A stretch of 64,000 bases of DNA from SZUA-365 sp964635845 (GTDB taxonomy: Bacteria; Bacteroidota; Ignavibacteria; SZUA-365), in contig CAZWNO010000006.1 of NCBI GenBank assembly GCA_964635845.1, positions 14,438 through 78,437 on the forward strand, given 5' to 3'. Numbering within the stretch: the first letter of the stretch is position 1; every line of letters begins with the position of its first letter. Made by a program: the position numbers and the translations under genes. Under the pieces are notes generated by a model. The model was not told the origin of the DNA, searched no databases, and worked only from the letters and a program-made list of their open reading frames with translations. Below are positions 49,412 to 59,112 of the stretch, one piece after another.

Positions 49412-49780
49412 TCATCGTGATTGCCGGAGACCGTCATCGTCGTCGGCCGAACGGCTGTTCCTGTAGCGCAGATGCTCCTCCCGCACCTTGAGCACCTTGC
49501 TCAGACGTCTGGCCATGTCATCGGAATAGCCGCGGCGCCCTCGTTCGTAGTCGCTGACCATGCTCTGGCGGATGCCGACCCGCTCGGCGAGCTGTGCCTG
49601 CGTCAAACCGGCTTTCAGGCGCGCACCGGCCAGAAGATTCCCGGCACGGTTTTTCTCCATTGTCCGCCAATACTCCGTGTCCTCGATGGGAACGGACTCA
49701 TCCGGCATCCTTTCGGACAGGATGGTCCCTGCCCTGAAGAAAATGCCGCCGATTCCTGTGCCACGTTTCATGAATTCCAC
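49412..49780 (-). CDS. XRE-family helix-turn-helix regulator
   Basis: 122 aa as the longest frame. HTH in GARLKAGLTQAQLAERVG and QSMVSDYERGRRG (about residues 50-85), with an acidic tail. The first residues (MKRGTGIGGIFFRA) look like the N-terminus of a VOC/glyoxalase protein and not of an XRE protein, so the true start may be the internal Met at 49708 or 49660. Overlaps the tag gene by 13 bases if the longest start is used. Confidence 0.75.
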   Translation of the reverse strand: MEFMKRGTGIGGIFFRAGTILSERMPDESVPIEDTEYWRTMEKNRAGNLLAGARLKAGLTQAQLAERVGIRQSMVSDYERGRRGYSDDMARRLSKVLKVREEHLRYRNSRSADDDDGLRQSR

Positions 49781-50343
49781 ATCTCCATGATTTCATTGTA
49801 CCGGAAGCAGTCCGTCGTGTGATCGTTGACCATGCCGACCGCCTGCATGAAGGCGTAACAGATCATCGAGCCGACGAAATTGAACCCACGTTTCTTCAGA
49901 TCCCTGCTGAGGGCATCGGACAATGCGGTTTTCGCGGGGAGCTCCGTGATGGATTTCCAGGCATTCCGCAGGGGCACGCCGTCGACGAAGCGCCAGAGAT
50001 ACGCATCCAGTGATCCGAATTCACCGCGGATGGCGCGGACGCCCCGCGCGTTGCCGATGGCCGATGCGATCTTGAGGCGGTTGCGGACGATACCGGGATC
50101 GGCGAGCAGGCGGGCGGTGTCCGCCTCGGTGTATTTCGCGACGCGATCGAAATCGAATCCGTGAAAGGCCTTCCGGTAGTTGTCCCGTTTCTTCAGTATT
50201 GTCGCCCAACTCAGCCCCGCCTGCGCGCCTTCCAGGATGAGGAATTCGAACAGCAGCCTGTCGTCATGCACGGGCACGCCCCACTCGTCGTCGTGATACG
50301 CGACGTACAGCGGGTCACTCCCGCACCAGGCGCACCGGGTCAT
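49768..50343 (-). CDS. tag: DNA-3-methyladenine glycosylase I
   Basis: 191 aa base-excision repair enzyme releasing 3-methyladenine. Signature features: RCAWCGSDPLYVAYHDDEWG at the N-terminus with zinc-binding Cys, then FEFLILEGAQAGLSW, the helix-hairpin-helix-like region, and FNFVGSMICYAFMQAVGMVNDH at the C-terminus. Complete in length compared with the family (about 185-190 aa). Confidence 0.95.
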   Translation of the reverse strand: MTRCAWCGSDPLYVAYHDDEWGVPVHDDRLLFEFLILEGAQAGLSWATILKKRDNYRKAFHGFDFDRVAKYTEADTARLLADPGIVRNRLKIASAIGNARGVRAIRGEFGSLDAYLWRFVDGVPLRNAWKSITELPAKTALSDALSRDLKKRGFNFVGSMICYAFMQAVGMVNDHTTDCFRYNEIMEMWNS

Positions 50344-50422
50344 ATGTTCCTCTCTCGTAGCCCTCGTTGAAGCAGAAATTCTCGTAACGCTGCCGCCAGC
50401 GTATCTCAGCGGGATTGCCCAT
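50315..50422 (-). pseudogene. Short N-terminal fragment overlapping the tag start
   Basis: 35-codon frame beginning MGNPAEIRWRQRYENF, with faint resemblance to the opening of nucleotidyltransferase-substrate-binding (HI0074-type) proteins, ending inside the tag gene. Probably a remnant or chance frame. From 50423 to 50579 I see nothing recognisable; that stretch is less GC-rich. Confidence 0.25.
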
Positions 50423-50579
50423 TATCACCTCTCGCCATGAAAAGCACGTCGTACGAAAGATAGCAAGAGTTGCAGGTGCGACAAAGCCTGAAGTACTACG
50501 AGAGCAACTGCTTAATCAGGATGAAATCCTCGATGAGCCAAAAACGTGCATCCTCCATGAATTCGAGACTACCCACCGC

Positions 50580-51281
50580 TCACCAGATCCCCGGGATGAG
50601 ACGGAATCGGACCTTTTCGGCGTACTGCCTGTAACCCGGCAATTCCTCGATCAGAGTCCTGTCCTCGAGTGCGGTGCGAACGACTACTCCGATGCAGAGG
50701 AGGATAACCGGCGGTACGGCATAGAGGGAATCAAGCATCAGAGGGATTCCAAACACCGCGATCGCACCGGTGATGTAGGCCGGGTGCCGGACGAAGGCAT
50801 ATGGTCCGGTCGTGACCACCGTGTGACCGCGGTCCGTTTGAATTCGCACATGGGAGGAGAAGAACGCATTGACCGCCATGGCCCATGCGCCGACCGCGTA
50901 GCCGATGGTCAGAAGGATGAGACCCATCCAATGAATCCAACCGGGCATTGCCACTGACCATCCGCATCGTCTGTCCAGACCCGCGATGACAATGGCTGAC
51001 AGCGGTAACCAGAGCGCCACCAGGGACACGAGCCATTTATCCCACCGCTTGGTGTCCTGCATACCGCCTGCCGTGGCCCTCTCCCGGGCGAATCCGGGAT
51101 GCAGGCGGATGGCAATGACGCGGCTGATGACGGTCAGGAGAATCGTCGATCCCGTGTAGAGCCATCCCAGGTCCCAGGTCCAATCGCCTGAAGAGAGAAA
51201 GGGTGACAGGAGAAGCACAACCAGCGTGAGGAGGTTGAAGATCATCGATCGATCCGGACCGCGATGATTCCGATCAGCCAT
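50580..51281 (-). CDS. Isoprenylcysteine carboxyl methyltransferase/PEMT-like membrane protein
   Basis: 233 aa with five or so hydrophobic helices. The C-terminal SAM-binding motif of the ICMT/phospholipid methyltransferase superfamily is visible: GPYAFVRHPAYITGAIA, RTALEDRTLIEELPGYRQY and RFRLIPGIW. Bacterial homologues mostly have unknown acceptors (lipids or small molecules). Monocistronic. Confidence 0.85.
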   Translation of the reverse strand: MADRNHRGPDRSMIFNLLTLVVLLLSPFLSSGDWTWDLGWLYTGSTILLTVISRVIAIRLHPGFARERATAGGMQDTKRWDKWLVSLVALWLPLSAIVIAGLDRRCGWSVAMPGWIHWMGLILLTIGYAVGAWAMAVNAFFSSHVRIQTDRGHTVVTTGPYAFVRHPAYITGAIAVFGIPLMLDSLYAVPPVILLCIGVVVRTALEDRTLIEELPGYRQYAEKVRFRLIPGIW

Positions 51282-51380
51282 TGCCTCTCCCGTCGTTCAT
51301 CGGCACACCAAGCGGGGAATTGTGCGCTTCCTCCGCCGCCCGGTTCATGTCCGCCTGCTTCATGAATGCTGTTCCGATCG

Positions 51381-53459
51381 TCACTTCACGATTCTTATCC
51401 ATTGCACTTCGCACACGTCGCCCGCCCGGCAGACGAGCCCGTAAGAGCCGCCGGGGAGGGATTCCGTATCGATGCGGAGAAATCCCGAGCCCGCGATCCC
51501 GACCGCCGGCGACGGGACATGCAGGATTTCACGGCCGCATATATCGGATATAGAGATCCGCACCTCGGTATCCACGGGAAGGGTGAAGTGCAGGAACAGA
51601 TGGCCCGATGCGGGATTCGGCCAGACCGGTCGAAAGACGGGGATCGGCGGCGGAGAGGAGAGATCCACGAGCACTTCCGGCGAATAGTCCCGCGTTCCAT
51701 CGTAGTCGATTTGCGCGAGCCGATACCTCAGGGAGGCGCCCGCGCCGAGGTCGCGGAGCGGATCCGTGAACGCGTAGCGGCATTCCGCGCTCGTCGTGCC
51801 GGAGCCCGGCACGGAGCCGATGCACCGCCAGGAACGGCCGTCTTCCGTCCGCTCGATCTCGAAGAGGGCGTTGTTGCACTCGGCCGCCGTGATCCAGCGC
51901 AGTTGCACGACGCCGTCGCGGTATGCGGCGTGAATGGAGACCCACTCCACCGGCACGATCGGACCCAGGATCTGCGAGAATTCGGAAGTGTTCCCGGCGG
52001 CGTCCGTCACGGTGGCGGTCACATTGTCGCCCGGGACGAGTCCCGCGACGCTGCAGCTCCACGCGCCTCCCGCGAGCGGTGTCGCCGATCCGAGGTACAC
52101 TGATCCCTCCCCGTACCCGGTGGGATCGCCGGCGGCCTTGAACACCTCGACGACGGCGGTCGTCGGCACGGGTCCGATATCCACCGTTCCCGTCACCGTC
52201 GTGATCCCCGCCAGCCAGGATGCGTTGGCGATGACCGGCATGTTGAGCTGCTGGTTGGCGCGCTGGTCCGGATCACCAACGTCGTTCGGTGTCATTCCGT
52301 CATCGTCCAGGTCGATACCGAGCCAGCCGTTCGCGTAAATGGAATTCTGTGTGATCCTGTTCCGGTCGGCGTTGGCGTTGTCGATGGGATGTTCCAGTAT
52401 CATCACACCGCAGCGCCCGTTCGAGGCGATCGTATCGGATACGATCACGTTTTCCCGCGCGTGGCCCAGCTTCCAGATCAGTCCGTACCTTCCGATGCTC
52501 ACGCCGTACCAGCCGTTCGGCATCGGTGTCGCGCGATCGACCGCAAGGCCGATGATGTTCCGTCCGATGATGTTGCGGTCGGTGAACCATTGCGTCGTGG
52601 GATCCACGTACCCGATGATGCAGACGCCGTTGGTGTCGTTGCCCGAGATCAGATTGTCCCACACCTGGTTGTCGTGCGCGGCCTCGCCGATATAGACGCC
52701 GTTGCTGGTGTTCCCAAGTGCGGACATCCCGGAAATCGTAGTGCCGATGAAATTGCTGTCCACCCGGTTGAGATAACAATCGCCGGGCGGGCAGCTCGAG
52801 ATGCTGACGCCCTCGCTGTAATTGGCGGAGATCAGGCAGCCCCGAACGGTATTCGCGAAGACGGTGCCGAGCGTCTGCGGATTGACGAGGATGTTGACGC
52901 CGCCCCAGGGAGCGGACATGCTCATGCCGTTTCCCTGTACGAGCGTTCCGCTGACGTCCGTCCCGATGATGTTCCGCTCGATGAGATTCGTATGCGTGCC
53001 GGAGGGTGTGGCCTGAATGCGTATGCCGTCCTGCTGGAAATTCCGCACGACGAGGCCCCGGATGACATTGTTCGGTGAGACGATCCAGAAGCCGTGCGCC
53101 GCGCCGGCATTCGTTCCGTCGATGACGATGTTCAACGCGAGGGTGGACGGAGGAGCGACGCCGGGACTGCTTCCCGGTTGCGTGAAACCGTCGATGAACA
53201 CACCGGCGGCGTCGGTAAGCTGTGGCAGTGCCGACAGGATTCCGATCGTGTGCGGACCGGCGCCGGCGATCGCGAACGAGATCGTATCGCGTCCCGGCGT
53301 GAGATTCGCGGTGATCATCGAGGTGCGGAGTGTGCCTATCGCGGGACCGTCGCCGACGCTGGTGACGGGAAAGACGGCGGCGGGCGCGGGGACCGCGGCG
53401 CAGGCGGCGAAGATGAAAGCGAGAATCAATGGACGGACGGCTTTCGCCCGTCCGCTCAT
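51381..53459 (-). CDS. T9SS-secreted right-handed parallel beta-helix protein
   Basis: 692 aa from MSGRAKAVRPL. Signal peptide to about PAPA, then a parallel beta-helix (about 30-380) with recurrent N-(I/V)-I-x-x-N/G turns (NVIRGLVVRNFQQDGIRI, NLIERNIIGTDVSG, NRITQNSIYANGWLGIDLDDDG). An Ig/bacterial-type domain (TATVTDAAGNTSEFSQ) and a T9SS-type module (PVEWVSIHAAYRDGVVQLRW) follow, then a tail with WPNPASG. Helix proteins of this type are often polysaccharide-active or adhesive; no catalytic motif identified. Confidence 0.82.
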   Translation of the reverse strand: MSGRAKAVRPLILAFIFAACAAVPAPAAVFPVTSVGDGPAIGTLRTSMITANLTPGRDTISFAIAGAGPHTIGILSALPQLTDAAGVFIDGFTQPGSSPGVAPPSTLALNIVIDGTNAGAAHGFWIVSPNNVIRGLVVRNFQQDGIRIQATPSGTHTNLIERNIIGTDVSGTLVQGNGMSMSAPWGGVNILVNPQTLGTVFANTVRGCLISANYSEGVSISSCPPGDCYLNRVDSNFIGTTISGMSALGNTSNGVYIGEAAHDNQVWDNLISGNDTNGVCIIGYVDPTTQWFTDRNIIGRNIIGLAVDRATPMPNGWYGVSIGRYGLIWKLGHARENVIVSDTIASNGRCGVMILEHPIDNANADRNRITQNSIYANGWLGIDLDDDGMTPNDVGDPDQRANQQLNMPVIANASWLAGITTVTGTVDIGPVPTTAVVEVFKAAGDPTGYGEGSVYLGSATPLAGGAWSCSVAGLVPGDNVTATVTDAAGNTSEFSQILGPIVPVEWVSIHAAYRDGVVQLRWITAAECNNALFEIERTEDGRSWRCIGSVPGSGTTSAECRYAFTDPLRDLGAGASLRYRLAQIDYDGTRDYSPEVLVDLSSPPPIPVFRPVWPNPASGHLFLHFTLPVDTEVRISISDICGREILHVPSPAVGIAGSGFLRIDTESLPGGSYGLVCRAGDVCEVQWIRIVK

Positions 53460-53853
53460 GCGGCGGAAATATCCGCGTGTCCAGGTACGGATCCGCGCAT
53501 GCTGGAAAAACATGGCATACCTCTCCGAGTGATGTATCGTAAACCCGCACGTGCACTGTGCGGGACGGATTATCCTTCAAGAGGGATATCGTACCTTGAC
53601 AACGGCGGCTGCCGTGGAAGGAATTGCATGTGAATGTTCGTGCGGCGGTAAGATTGGAATTTTTCGCCTGCGACACAAGCGGAATTCAGGGGCCCGCGGG
53701 GGATTCCCTCCGCGGCCATCGCGACTATTCCATCCGTGCGATGATCGGTCGGTGATTACGCGATGACAAAGCAGGTGTCGATGAAGAGTGATTCCGTGAT
53801 GGTCTGCTCTGGAGCAATCCGACTCCGTGTCGATGGTTGATCCTCCTGGTCGC
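53460..53853. other. Intergenic region upstream of the beta-helix gene
   Basis: About 390 bases without a gene. It holds an inverted repeat CCCGCAC/GTGCGGG (53544-53564) about 85 bases upstream of the beta-helix start, a possible operator or hairpin. Otherwise nothing recognised. Confidence 0.4.
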
Positions 53854-54420
53854 TTACGCCGGCAGGAGGTTGAACAGCTGGCGCTCGAGCTCGTCGTATA
53901 TCGGGTCCGACTCCGCTCCAAGCGCGTTGAACGTTTTGCTGGCAAAGCTCCGAATCGTCGCCGCTAATGTGACATCGAGAATTTCGACGTCCTCGAAACC
54001 CACCGCACGCAGCCGTTCGACATCCGATTCCGTTATTTCGTTGGCGCTCAGGGCTGTCTTCCGGGCGAAATCCATCATCACGACCTCGGCATGATCCAGT
54101 CCGGCGTCATGGAAATCCGTGAGGATCGCACGCAGCTGCTCCACGCTCACCCCGTTCCTGATCAGGATCGCGCCGTGCGCGAGGAGACAATACCGGCAAT
54201 GCAAGGCCTGCGCCGCCGCGAGCGTGACCAATTCGTACCGTCTCAGCCGCAGGTTCTTGCGAATCGCCCCCTGCATGGCACGCCACGCTTCCAACACTTC
54301 TGGGCGCAGGCTGAAGACCTTTGCATGGTTGGGGACATATCCCAAACTCGCACGGTCTCCCTCATAGATTTCCCGGAGCGTGCCCTGAGCTTCCGCTTCC
54401 GCGACTATTTGAATGAACAT
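53854..54420 (-). CDS. AhpD/carboxymuconolactone-decarboxylase-like protein (peroxidase-related)
   Basis: 188 aa from MFIQIV, chosen because AGGAGG lies 5 bases upstream. Contains the CMD/AhpD active-site pattern CRYCLLAHG with the Cys pair and His, preceded by LRRYELVTLAAAQAL. Related proteins are alkylhydroperoxidases or of unknown function in peroxide defence. No partner gene adjacent. Confidence 0.85.
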   Translation of the reverse strand: MFIQIVAEAEAQGTLREIYEGDRASLGYVPNHAKVFSLRPEVLEAWRAMQGAIRKNLRLRRYELVTLAAAQALHCRYCLLAHGAILIRNGVSVEQLRAILTDFHDAGLDHAEVVMMDFARKTALSANEITESDVERLRAVGFEDVEILDVTLAATIRSFASKTFNALGAESDPIYDELERQLFNLLPA

Positions 54421-54658
54421 CATATCCTCCTTGCCTTCTCGTTTATCGGTGCTGTTTCGAAGGGCACCGCGTTGTCCTTTCAACTCCTCGGTCAATACTT
54501 AACATAACGATGCGCTCACTCGTGCCTGACGATGTCGACCGCAATTTCCATCGCTGTCGCTGTCCCCTATTCTCCAGCAAGTGCAGGGCTTCCTGGCCGC
54601 GGGCCGGCCTGAGCGCGGTCCGTCGCCCGTGGCGTCGTCGATCGTCGCGCCTTCGAAT

Positions 54659-56062
54659 TCAGAATTGCACGGAGAGTCGCAGCTGCCAGTACGGATCCAT
54701 CTCGATAAAGTTCGGGATGCCCGTTCCGGTTCTGAACGCGTAGTTGCACATGTCGAACGAGACAGCGGTATTGCTGTCGTACAGCCAGGTGAGCCCGGCG
54801 GAATAGTAATGGTACGTGATCCTGTCGGCCATTCTTGCGACATGAAGCATTTCGTGCATTTCCGGGATATTGGTCCATTCGGTGCGATCGAACAGTTGGC
54901 TTCCTTCGGGGGCGGACAGCTCGATGGCGGAGTAATACCCGGTCAGAAAGAGTGAGGATACCGCTTCCAGTCGTCCGCGAATGGTCACACCGAGACCGTC
55001 GATGCCGGCAATGGCGTGTCGAAAATAGAGTGTCGCATCATACGGGGACCGATCGAATTCCGTCATTGAGGTGAAATGTACATTGAACATGTCCTCCGGT
55101 ATTTCGGACATGGATCGCAGCCGATTCATCCGCGACTGGAAAACGTCGAGAAACGATCGGCTGTAATGTGCCCCCTCGATGCGTACGCCGATCATGGATC
55201 GACTGTCGCCGGTGTCGTGCCGGTACATATTCAGCACCTCGGGAGCGGCTTCACTATCCAGCCCGTATTCCACATCCAAACCCGCTGAAACCGCAAAGCC
55301 TTCGCTAACCGTTTCCACCCGATTCATCTCGATCCGATTCCAGGCATGGGCGGCCTGCGCCTTGGGACGGAAAGTGAGATCGGAAATCCGGATCGTGAAC
55401 GGGAGCACGCTTGCCCCGAGTTCATCATGTTCGAACGGATCGCCCGCCCAATCATAGGAACCGTAGTACGCAAGGTAGTGAATTCCAATTCTGTCAAGGA
55501 CTTCAACGTTGAAGCTGTCATAATCATCGTCGCCGAGATAGACAATACCTCCCCGCAGAGCGTACACTCTGACAATACCCGGTATTCCCACGGATGCGCG
55601 CCATCCCATCGTCCGAAGTTGATCGATGAAGAGTCCGCCACCGGTGGTGACCCGTCCGAGATGGCCGATCTCGGCGGATAATGCGACTTCCTGTCGCAGT
55701 ATATGCGTGGTATCCACAAACCAGAACGTCGGCTCCAGGTACAAAAGCCTGTTTTGCTCATCGTCCACGCGCTTGGAGATGCTGAATATTTCCGAAACTA
55801 GCCGGGTCCGGAGGAAGACAGCGCTCAGGTGCTCGGACCGGATATCGAGATCCGCGGCAAGCAGCAGCGATCCATGATACGGCAGTTGGCCCATCGAATG
55901 GTCACGCATACGCGCCTGAACAAATCCCCTGAGATTGTATAGTTCAAGGTCGATCGGTGCTTGCGCGATGAGCGGCTGCAGGGAAAGAAACAGTAATGAA
56001 ATCAGCGCAATAATACGGCGAACACATCGCCTTTGTGATTCCTTCCTCCGCATCGACTGCAT
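54659..56062 (-). CDS. Hypothetical outer-membrane beta-barrel protein
   Basis: 467 aa with a signal peptide (IIALISLLFLSLQPLIAQ) and many amphipathic strands (VRVYALRGGIVYLGDDDYDSFNVEV, IHYLAYYGSYDWAG, AVSAGLDVEYGLDS) ending in a terminal aromatic (YWQLRLSVQF). Looks like a 14-18-strand porin or transporter-like barrel. No family recognised. The DNA is less GC-rich than its neighbours. Confidence 0.6.
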   Translation of the reverse strand: MQSMRRKESQRRCVRRIIALISLLFLSLQPLIAQAPIDLELYNLRGFVQARMRDHSMGQLPYHGSLLLAADLDIRSEHLSAVFLRTRLVSEIFSISKRVDDEQNRLLYLEPTFWFVDTTHILRQEVALSAEIGHLGRVTTGGGLFIDQLRTMGWRASVGIPGIVRVYALRGGIVYLGDDDYDSFNVEVLDRIGIHYLAYYGSYDWAGDPFEHDELGASVLPFTIRISDLTFRPKAQAAHAWNRIEMNRVETVSEGFAVSAGLDVEYGLDSEAAPEVLNMYRHDTGDSRSMIGVRIEGAHYSRSFLDVFQSRMNRLRSMSEIPEDMFNVHFTSMTEFDRSPYDATLYFRHAIAGIDGLGVTIRGRLEAVSSLFLTGYYSAIELSAPEGSQLFDRTEWTNIPEMHEMLHVARMADRITYHYYSAGLTWLYDSNTAVSFDMCNYAFRTGTGIPNFIEMDPYWQLRLSVQF

Positions 56063-56163
56063 TGAAGCTCCAGGCTGGTTCTGACTCAGTGCGTGTGTTT
56101 GATTTCGACGAGCGTCCGGACAGCGCTTCGCGGATCAACGTGATCCGGGCCGGCGACATCCGC

Positions 56164-57390
56164 TCATGCGGCATGCACGTCATGGAACTGCAGGACAAGG
56201 CTCTCGAGCGCGCGTGCGACCTCGACGAGTTTTGCACAATCGATGATATCGGGAGTATCGTTGGAAGTGTGCGTGATCGTCGCCATCAACTCGGATACGT
56301 TTTCCGCAGTGAATGCGATGGCGGCTATGCCGCTCTGGACAAAGATCATGTGGTCACCATTGAACCACGGATTACCCTCGATAATTCCATCAAATTGACC
56401 AAACGCGACACCCGCCCGCTGCCTGATTTTCTCAGAACATTCATAGAAAGAAAAGGCGGAATTTCCTTTTATATATCCGACGTCATCGACGTTTACGGCA
56501 ACAAGAATGCCGCCGAGATCCTTCCCATGCCGAGCGAGATAATCCATCTGTCCGCCGGCGCTGTAGTGATCTTCGCCGTTGAATGCGACGATCTCAATCC
56601 CCAGGTTCCCGCGGTATTCCGCGAGCATTTCGGCAAGCAGTAATTGGACAACGGTACCGGAGGCATTGTCGGAGGCTCCGGGGACGTTTTCATAGGCATC
56701 GATATGGGCCGTAACCACGATTTTCTCCGCGACGTCGGGATTCTTCCGTGCGATCACATTCGATGCGGTCGACGGGATGCGTTCGGCATCCATCCGGAGC
56801 CTGAAGCGGTCACCCGTTCTCCCGGCAATGCTATCGCCAACAACATCCGTACAATACGCACACGGGATATCGAAATCCCCATCGACGATCAAAGGGAAAG
56901 GATAGAGCGCGCCAACCAGTTCGGGTTTTTTCTCGGTGGCGGTGATGATCCCCGCCGGCTGCTTTTCCTCCAGGAGCGCATATATCCGTTTGTGATGATC
57001 GGGATTATAGAAGACGAAATTCTTCGGCATCAATTGCTCTTCGCAAATCGCGCCCTTCATCAACAGGATTTTGCCCTCGCACCTGCAGGTCTCCAACTCC
57101 TCGACCGTTGAGACCGTGACCAATTCCGCCGTGACATCACATCCCAACGAGTACGGGCTGATCTCGATTTCAAACGAATGACGGTCGCATGCCAGCGACG
57201 ATTGTCCGCTGACGAAATCCAGACAGTGAAACGGCGTGGTGTCCACCCTGTATCCCAATTGATCGACGACGCTCGCAAAGAACGCCGTGGCCTCCCGATT
57301 TCCCCGTGATCCCGTACGTCTGTTCGGCTTCACATTGCATAAGGTCCGCAGGTAATCCGATGCTTTCCGGATATAATCGCTGTCATTCAT
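56164..57390 (-). CDS. M28-family zinc metallopeptidase
   Basis: 408 aa from MNDSDYIRKA, with AGAGGA upstream; no signal peptide evident. Zinc/catalytic motifs: VTAHIDAY, GASDNASGT, AFNGEDHYSAG (catalytic Glu) and THTSNDTPDIID (last His ligand). A PA-like insertion probably spans the N-terminal half. M28 enzymes are aminopeptidases or glutamate carboxypeptidase-like exopeptidases. Placed between a barrel gene and an accessory toxin-antitoxin region. Confidence 0.88.
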   Translation of the reverse strand: MNDSDYIRKASDYLRTLCNVKPNRRTGSRGNREATAFFASVVDQLGYRVDTTPFHCLDFVSGQSSLACDRHSFEIEISPYSLGCDVTAELVTVSTVEELETCRCEGKILLMKGAICEEQLMPKNFVFYNPDHHKRIYALLEEKQPAGIITATEKKPELVGALYPFPLIVDGDFDIPCAYCTDVVGDSIAGRTGDRFRLRMDAERIPSTASNVIARKNPDVAEKIVVTAHIDAYENVPGASDNASGTVVQLLLAEMLAEYRGNLGIEIVAFNGEDHYSAGGQMDYLARHGKDLGGILVAVNVDDVGYIKGNSAFSFYECSEKIRQRAGVAFGQFDGIIEGNPWFNGDHMIFVQSGIAAIAFTAENVSELMATITHTSNDTPDIIDCAKLVEVARALESLVLQFHDVHAA

Positions 57391-57848
57391 GTGCGTGTCC
57401 TCTATCATGTTGGAACGTCGAGTGTCCAAATTCAGCCACTGCGGATCGTGCAAGCGGACCGTGCAATGGAACAAGGCTGGCAAGAGCCGAGGGTGACTGC
57501 AGAAGGCTGCGCTCGAGCACCGAACCGTTCACCGTTCCTGATTACGTCTTCAGCCACGGATCGGCAGTTACCAGACGTACTGGCAGCTCCACGGATCATC
57601 ACGTTCGAGTGGCGATTATGACAGCCGCGAATTTCCGGGTGGAGAAGACGAAAATGGTCGCCTTGGCAGAGTCCCTGGAGTCACGGGGACAAGGTTTCGC
57701 TTCGTCCAATGGATTCCGTTCCATTACGACCGTCAGAAAGCTTCTTTAAGGGGGTAATATCCTGATTCGTTTTGTCGGATGCAAAACTGGTCACGGGAAA
57801 ATCCGGTGTCCCTCTCGCCACTGGATGGCAAACTGTTTCGCGGATTTC
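57391..57848. other. Intergenic region carrying a PIN-toxin remnant
   Basis: About 460 bases without an intact gene. It contains the PIN remnant at 57618-57690; the rest shows no frame or repeat I can support. Confidence 0.5.
57618..57690 (-). pseudogene. Remnant of a VapC-type PIN toxin C-terminus
   Basis: The minus-strand translation RDSRDSAKATIFVF matches RNTRDFAKATISVF, the end of the intact PIN toxin at 60243-60659. DNA similarity extends over about 70 bases. No start or N-terminal PIN residues remain. Confidence 0.6.
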
Positions 57849-58229
57849 CTAGAGAGGGATCCTATCGATTTTCGTTCCGGAAGGCGGGATGCGAAATGCG
57901 AATGGACGTCTGGTCTTGCCGGCAAGTTCCTTCATCCGCGGCCAATGCCTGACCAATTGCTGTATCAACTCGCAACGCCCACGTCCCTTTCCCGCGAGAA
58001 AAAACGCTCCGACATTGTTGGTTTTAAAGGCTGCGATTTCCGCAGGATTCCATCGAATGTGATTGTCGCGTGTCACAAGGATCATGGAATTCTGCCCCAC
58101 ATATGGCAGCCAGTCGGTATCGAGCGTCGCATCCGGAAAGATCTCTTTCAGATGTACGACATCCTCACCGAAACCTCTCAATCCGGCGGCCATTTGCAGG
58201 CTTAGATTATTGTCAATGAACGCCTTCAT
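57849..58229 (-). CDS. DUF5615/Mut7-C-like PIN toxin (VapC45-type)
   Basis: 126 aa from MKAFIDNN. The PIN-like acidic residues are in FIDNNLS (first strand), the Asp of the ATLDTDWLPYV region and LVTRDNHIRWNP. Such proteins are predicted RNases neutralised by DUF433 antitoxins. It overlaps the DUF433 gene by 4 bases (ATGA), the usual order antitoxin then toxin. Closest architecture known to me is mycobacterial VapBC45. Confidence 0.82.
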   Translation of the reverse strand: MKAFIDNNLSLQMAAGLRGFGEDVVHLKEIFPDATLDTDWLPYVGQNSMILVTRDNHIRWNPAEIAAFKTNNVGAFFLAGKGRGRCELIQQLVRHWPRMKELAGKTRRPFAFRIPPSGTKIDRIPL

Positions 58230-58906
58230 GCCGCAAGCGATTCCTCGAACCGCACGGCATCGTATACCTGCTGCTGCGTAAGGTCGAGCCATCTACAGGT
58301 CGGGCGAACCTGACGTCCTTCTGCTAAAAAGAAGTCATACACATTCGCAGTCATCACACCCTTCCCGACAATGGAGGGTCTTCCGAAGGCGACCATTGGA
58401 TCAAGGACGACCGATCCATCCGGTCCCAGTGGAAACCACTTACTCGCGAGGCCAAGCCGACTATCGAATTCAATCTGATCCGCGAGTTCGGAAATAATCT
58501 CCGCGATCACCCACTGCCCACCAGAGAGCAGTTCAAGCATCGCTCCCCCCGATTGCTTGACTTCGAGAAATATCGCTCGCCCGTCAGTGAAGAAGTTCTG
58601 CCTGGCAAAGTGACGGGTGTTGAGAATCCGTGAAGCCTCGTCAAGGGCTTTTCGAAGCTTCTGGAGACTGATTCCATGATCAAGAAATCGACGAACAAAA
58701 AGGAGATCGACGAGATCGAGAAATGACGCGAAACTCGTCTCGTTAGCGCGTGAACCAGTTATCACCGGGCGTTGGTTCACCAACTGTGCGTGATATTCGT
58801 AGGAATATCCCTTGAGCCATCGTCGCACGCGATCCGGTGATAATCCTATGAATCTACCTGCGTCAGCCGCTGGATAGGTTGGTTCATCCAACCTCGCCTC
58901 CAGCAT
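58226..58906 (-). CDS. DUF433-family antitoxin with N-terminal HTH (VapB45-type)
   Basis: About 226 aa from ATG 58906; the frame also extends to a TTG at 58939. N-terminal MerR-like helix-turn-helix (YPAADAGRFIGLSPDRVRRW), central region with LVDLLFVRRFLDHGISLQKLR, and C-terminal DUF433 box (DPMVAFGRPSIVGKGVMTAN, TCRWLDLTQQQVYDAVRFEE). Expected to neutralise the downstream PIN toxin and autoregulate. Confidence 0.82.
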   Translation of the reverse strand: MLEARLDEPTYPAADAGRFIGLSPDRVRRWLKGYSYEYHAQLVNQRPVITGSRANETSFASFLDLVDLLFVRRFLDHGISLQKLRKALDEASRILNTRHFARQNFFTDGRAIFLEVKQSGGAMLELLSGGQWVIAEIISELADQIEFDSRLGLASKWFPLGPDGSVVLDPMVAFGRPSIVGKGVMTANVYDFFLAEGRQVRPTCRWLDLTQQQVYDAVRFEESLAA

Positions 58907-59112
58907 AACGGACCGCTCTATCTTATTCTCATTCAGCAAGATACCACCATTCGCTTACAGTGTCCGGCCATAATGGACATGTTCCAGTTTTGTCTCAAAT
59001 CAAACTAACAGGCCCGGAAGAGAAGCGCAACACCGAAGCGATTCCATTCTACAGCAGTCTGTGCATATGGAGGTCTTCGCACGAGGCAGTGAGCTGGGAT
59101 CGCGCTTCTCAC

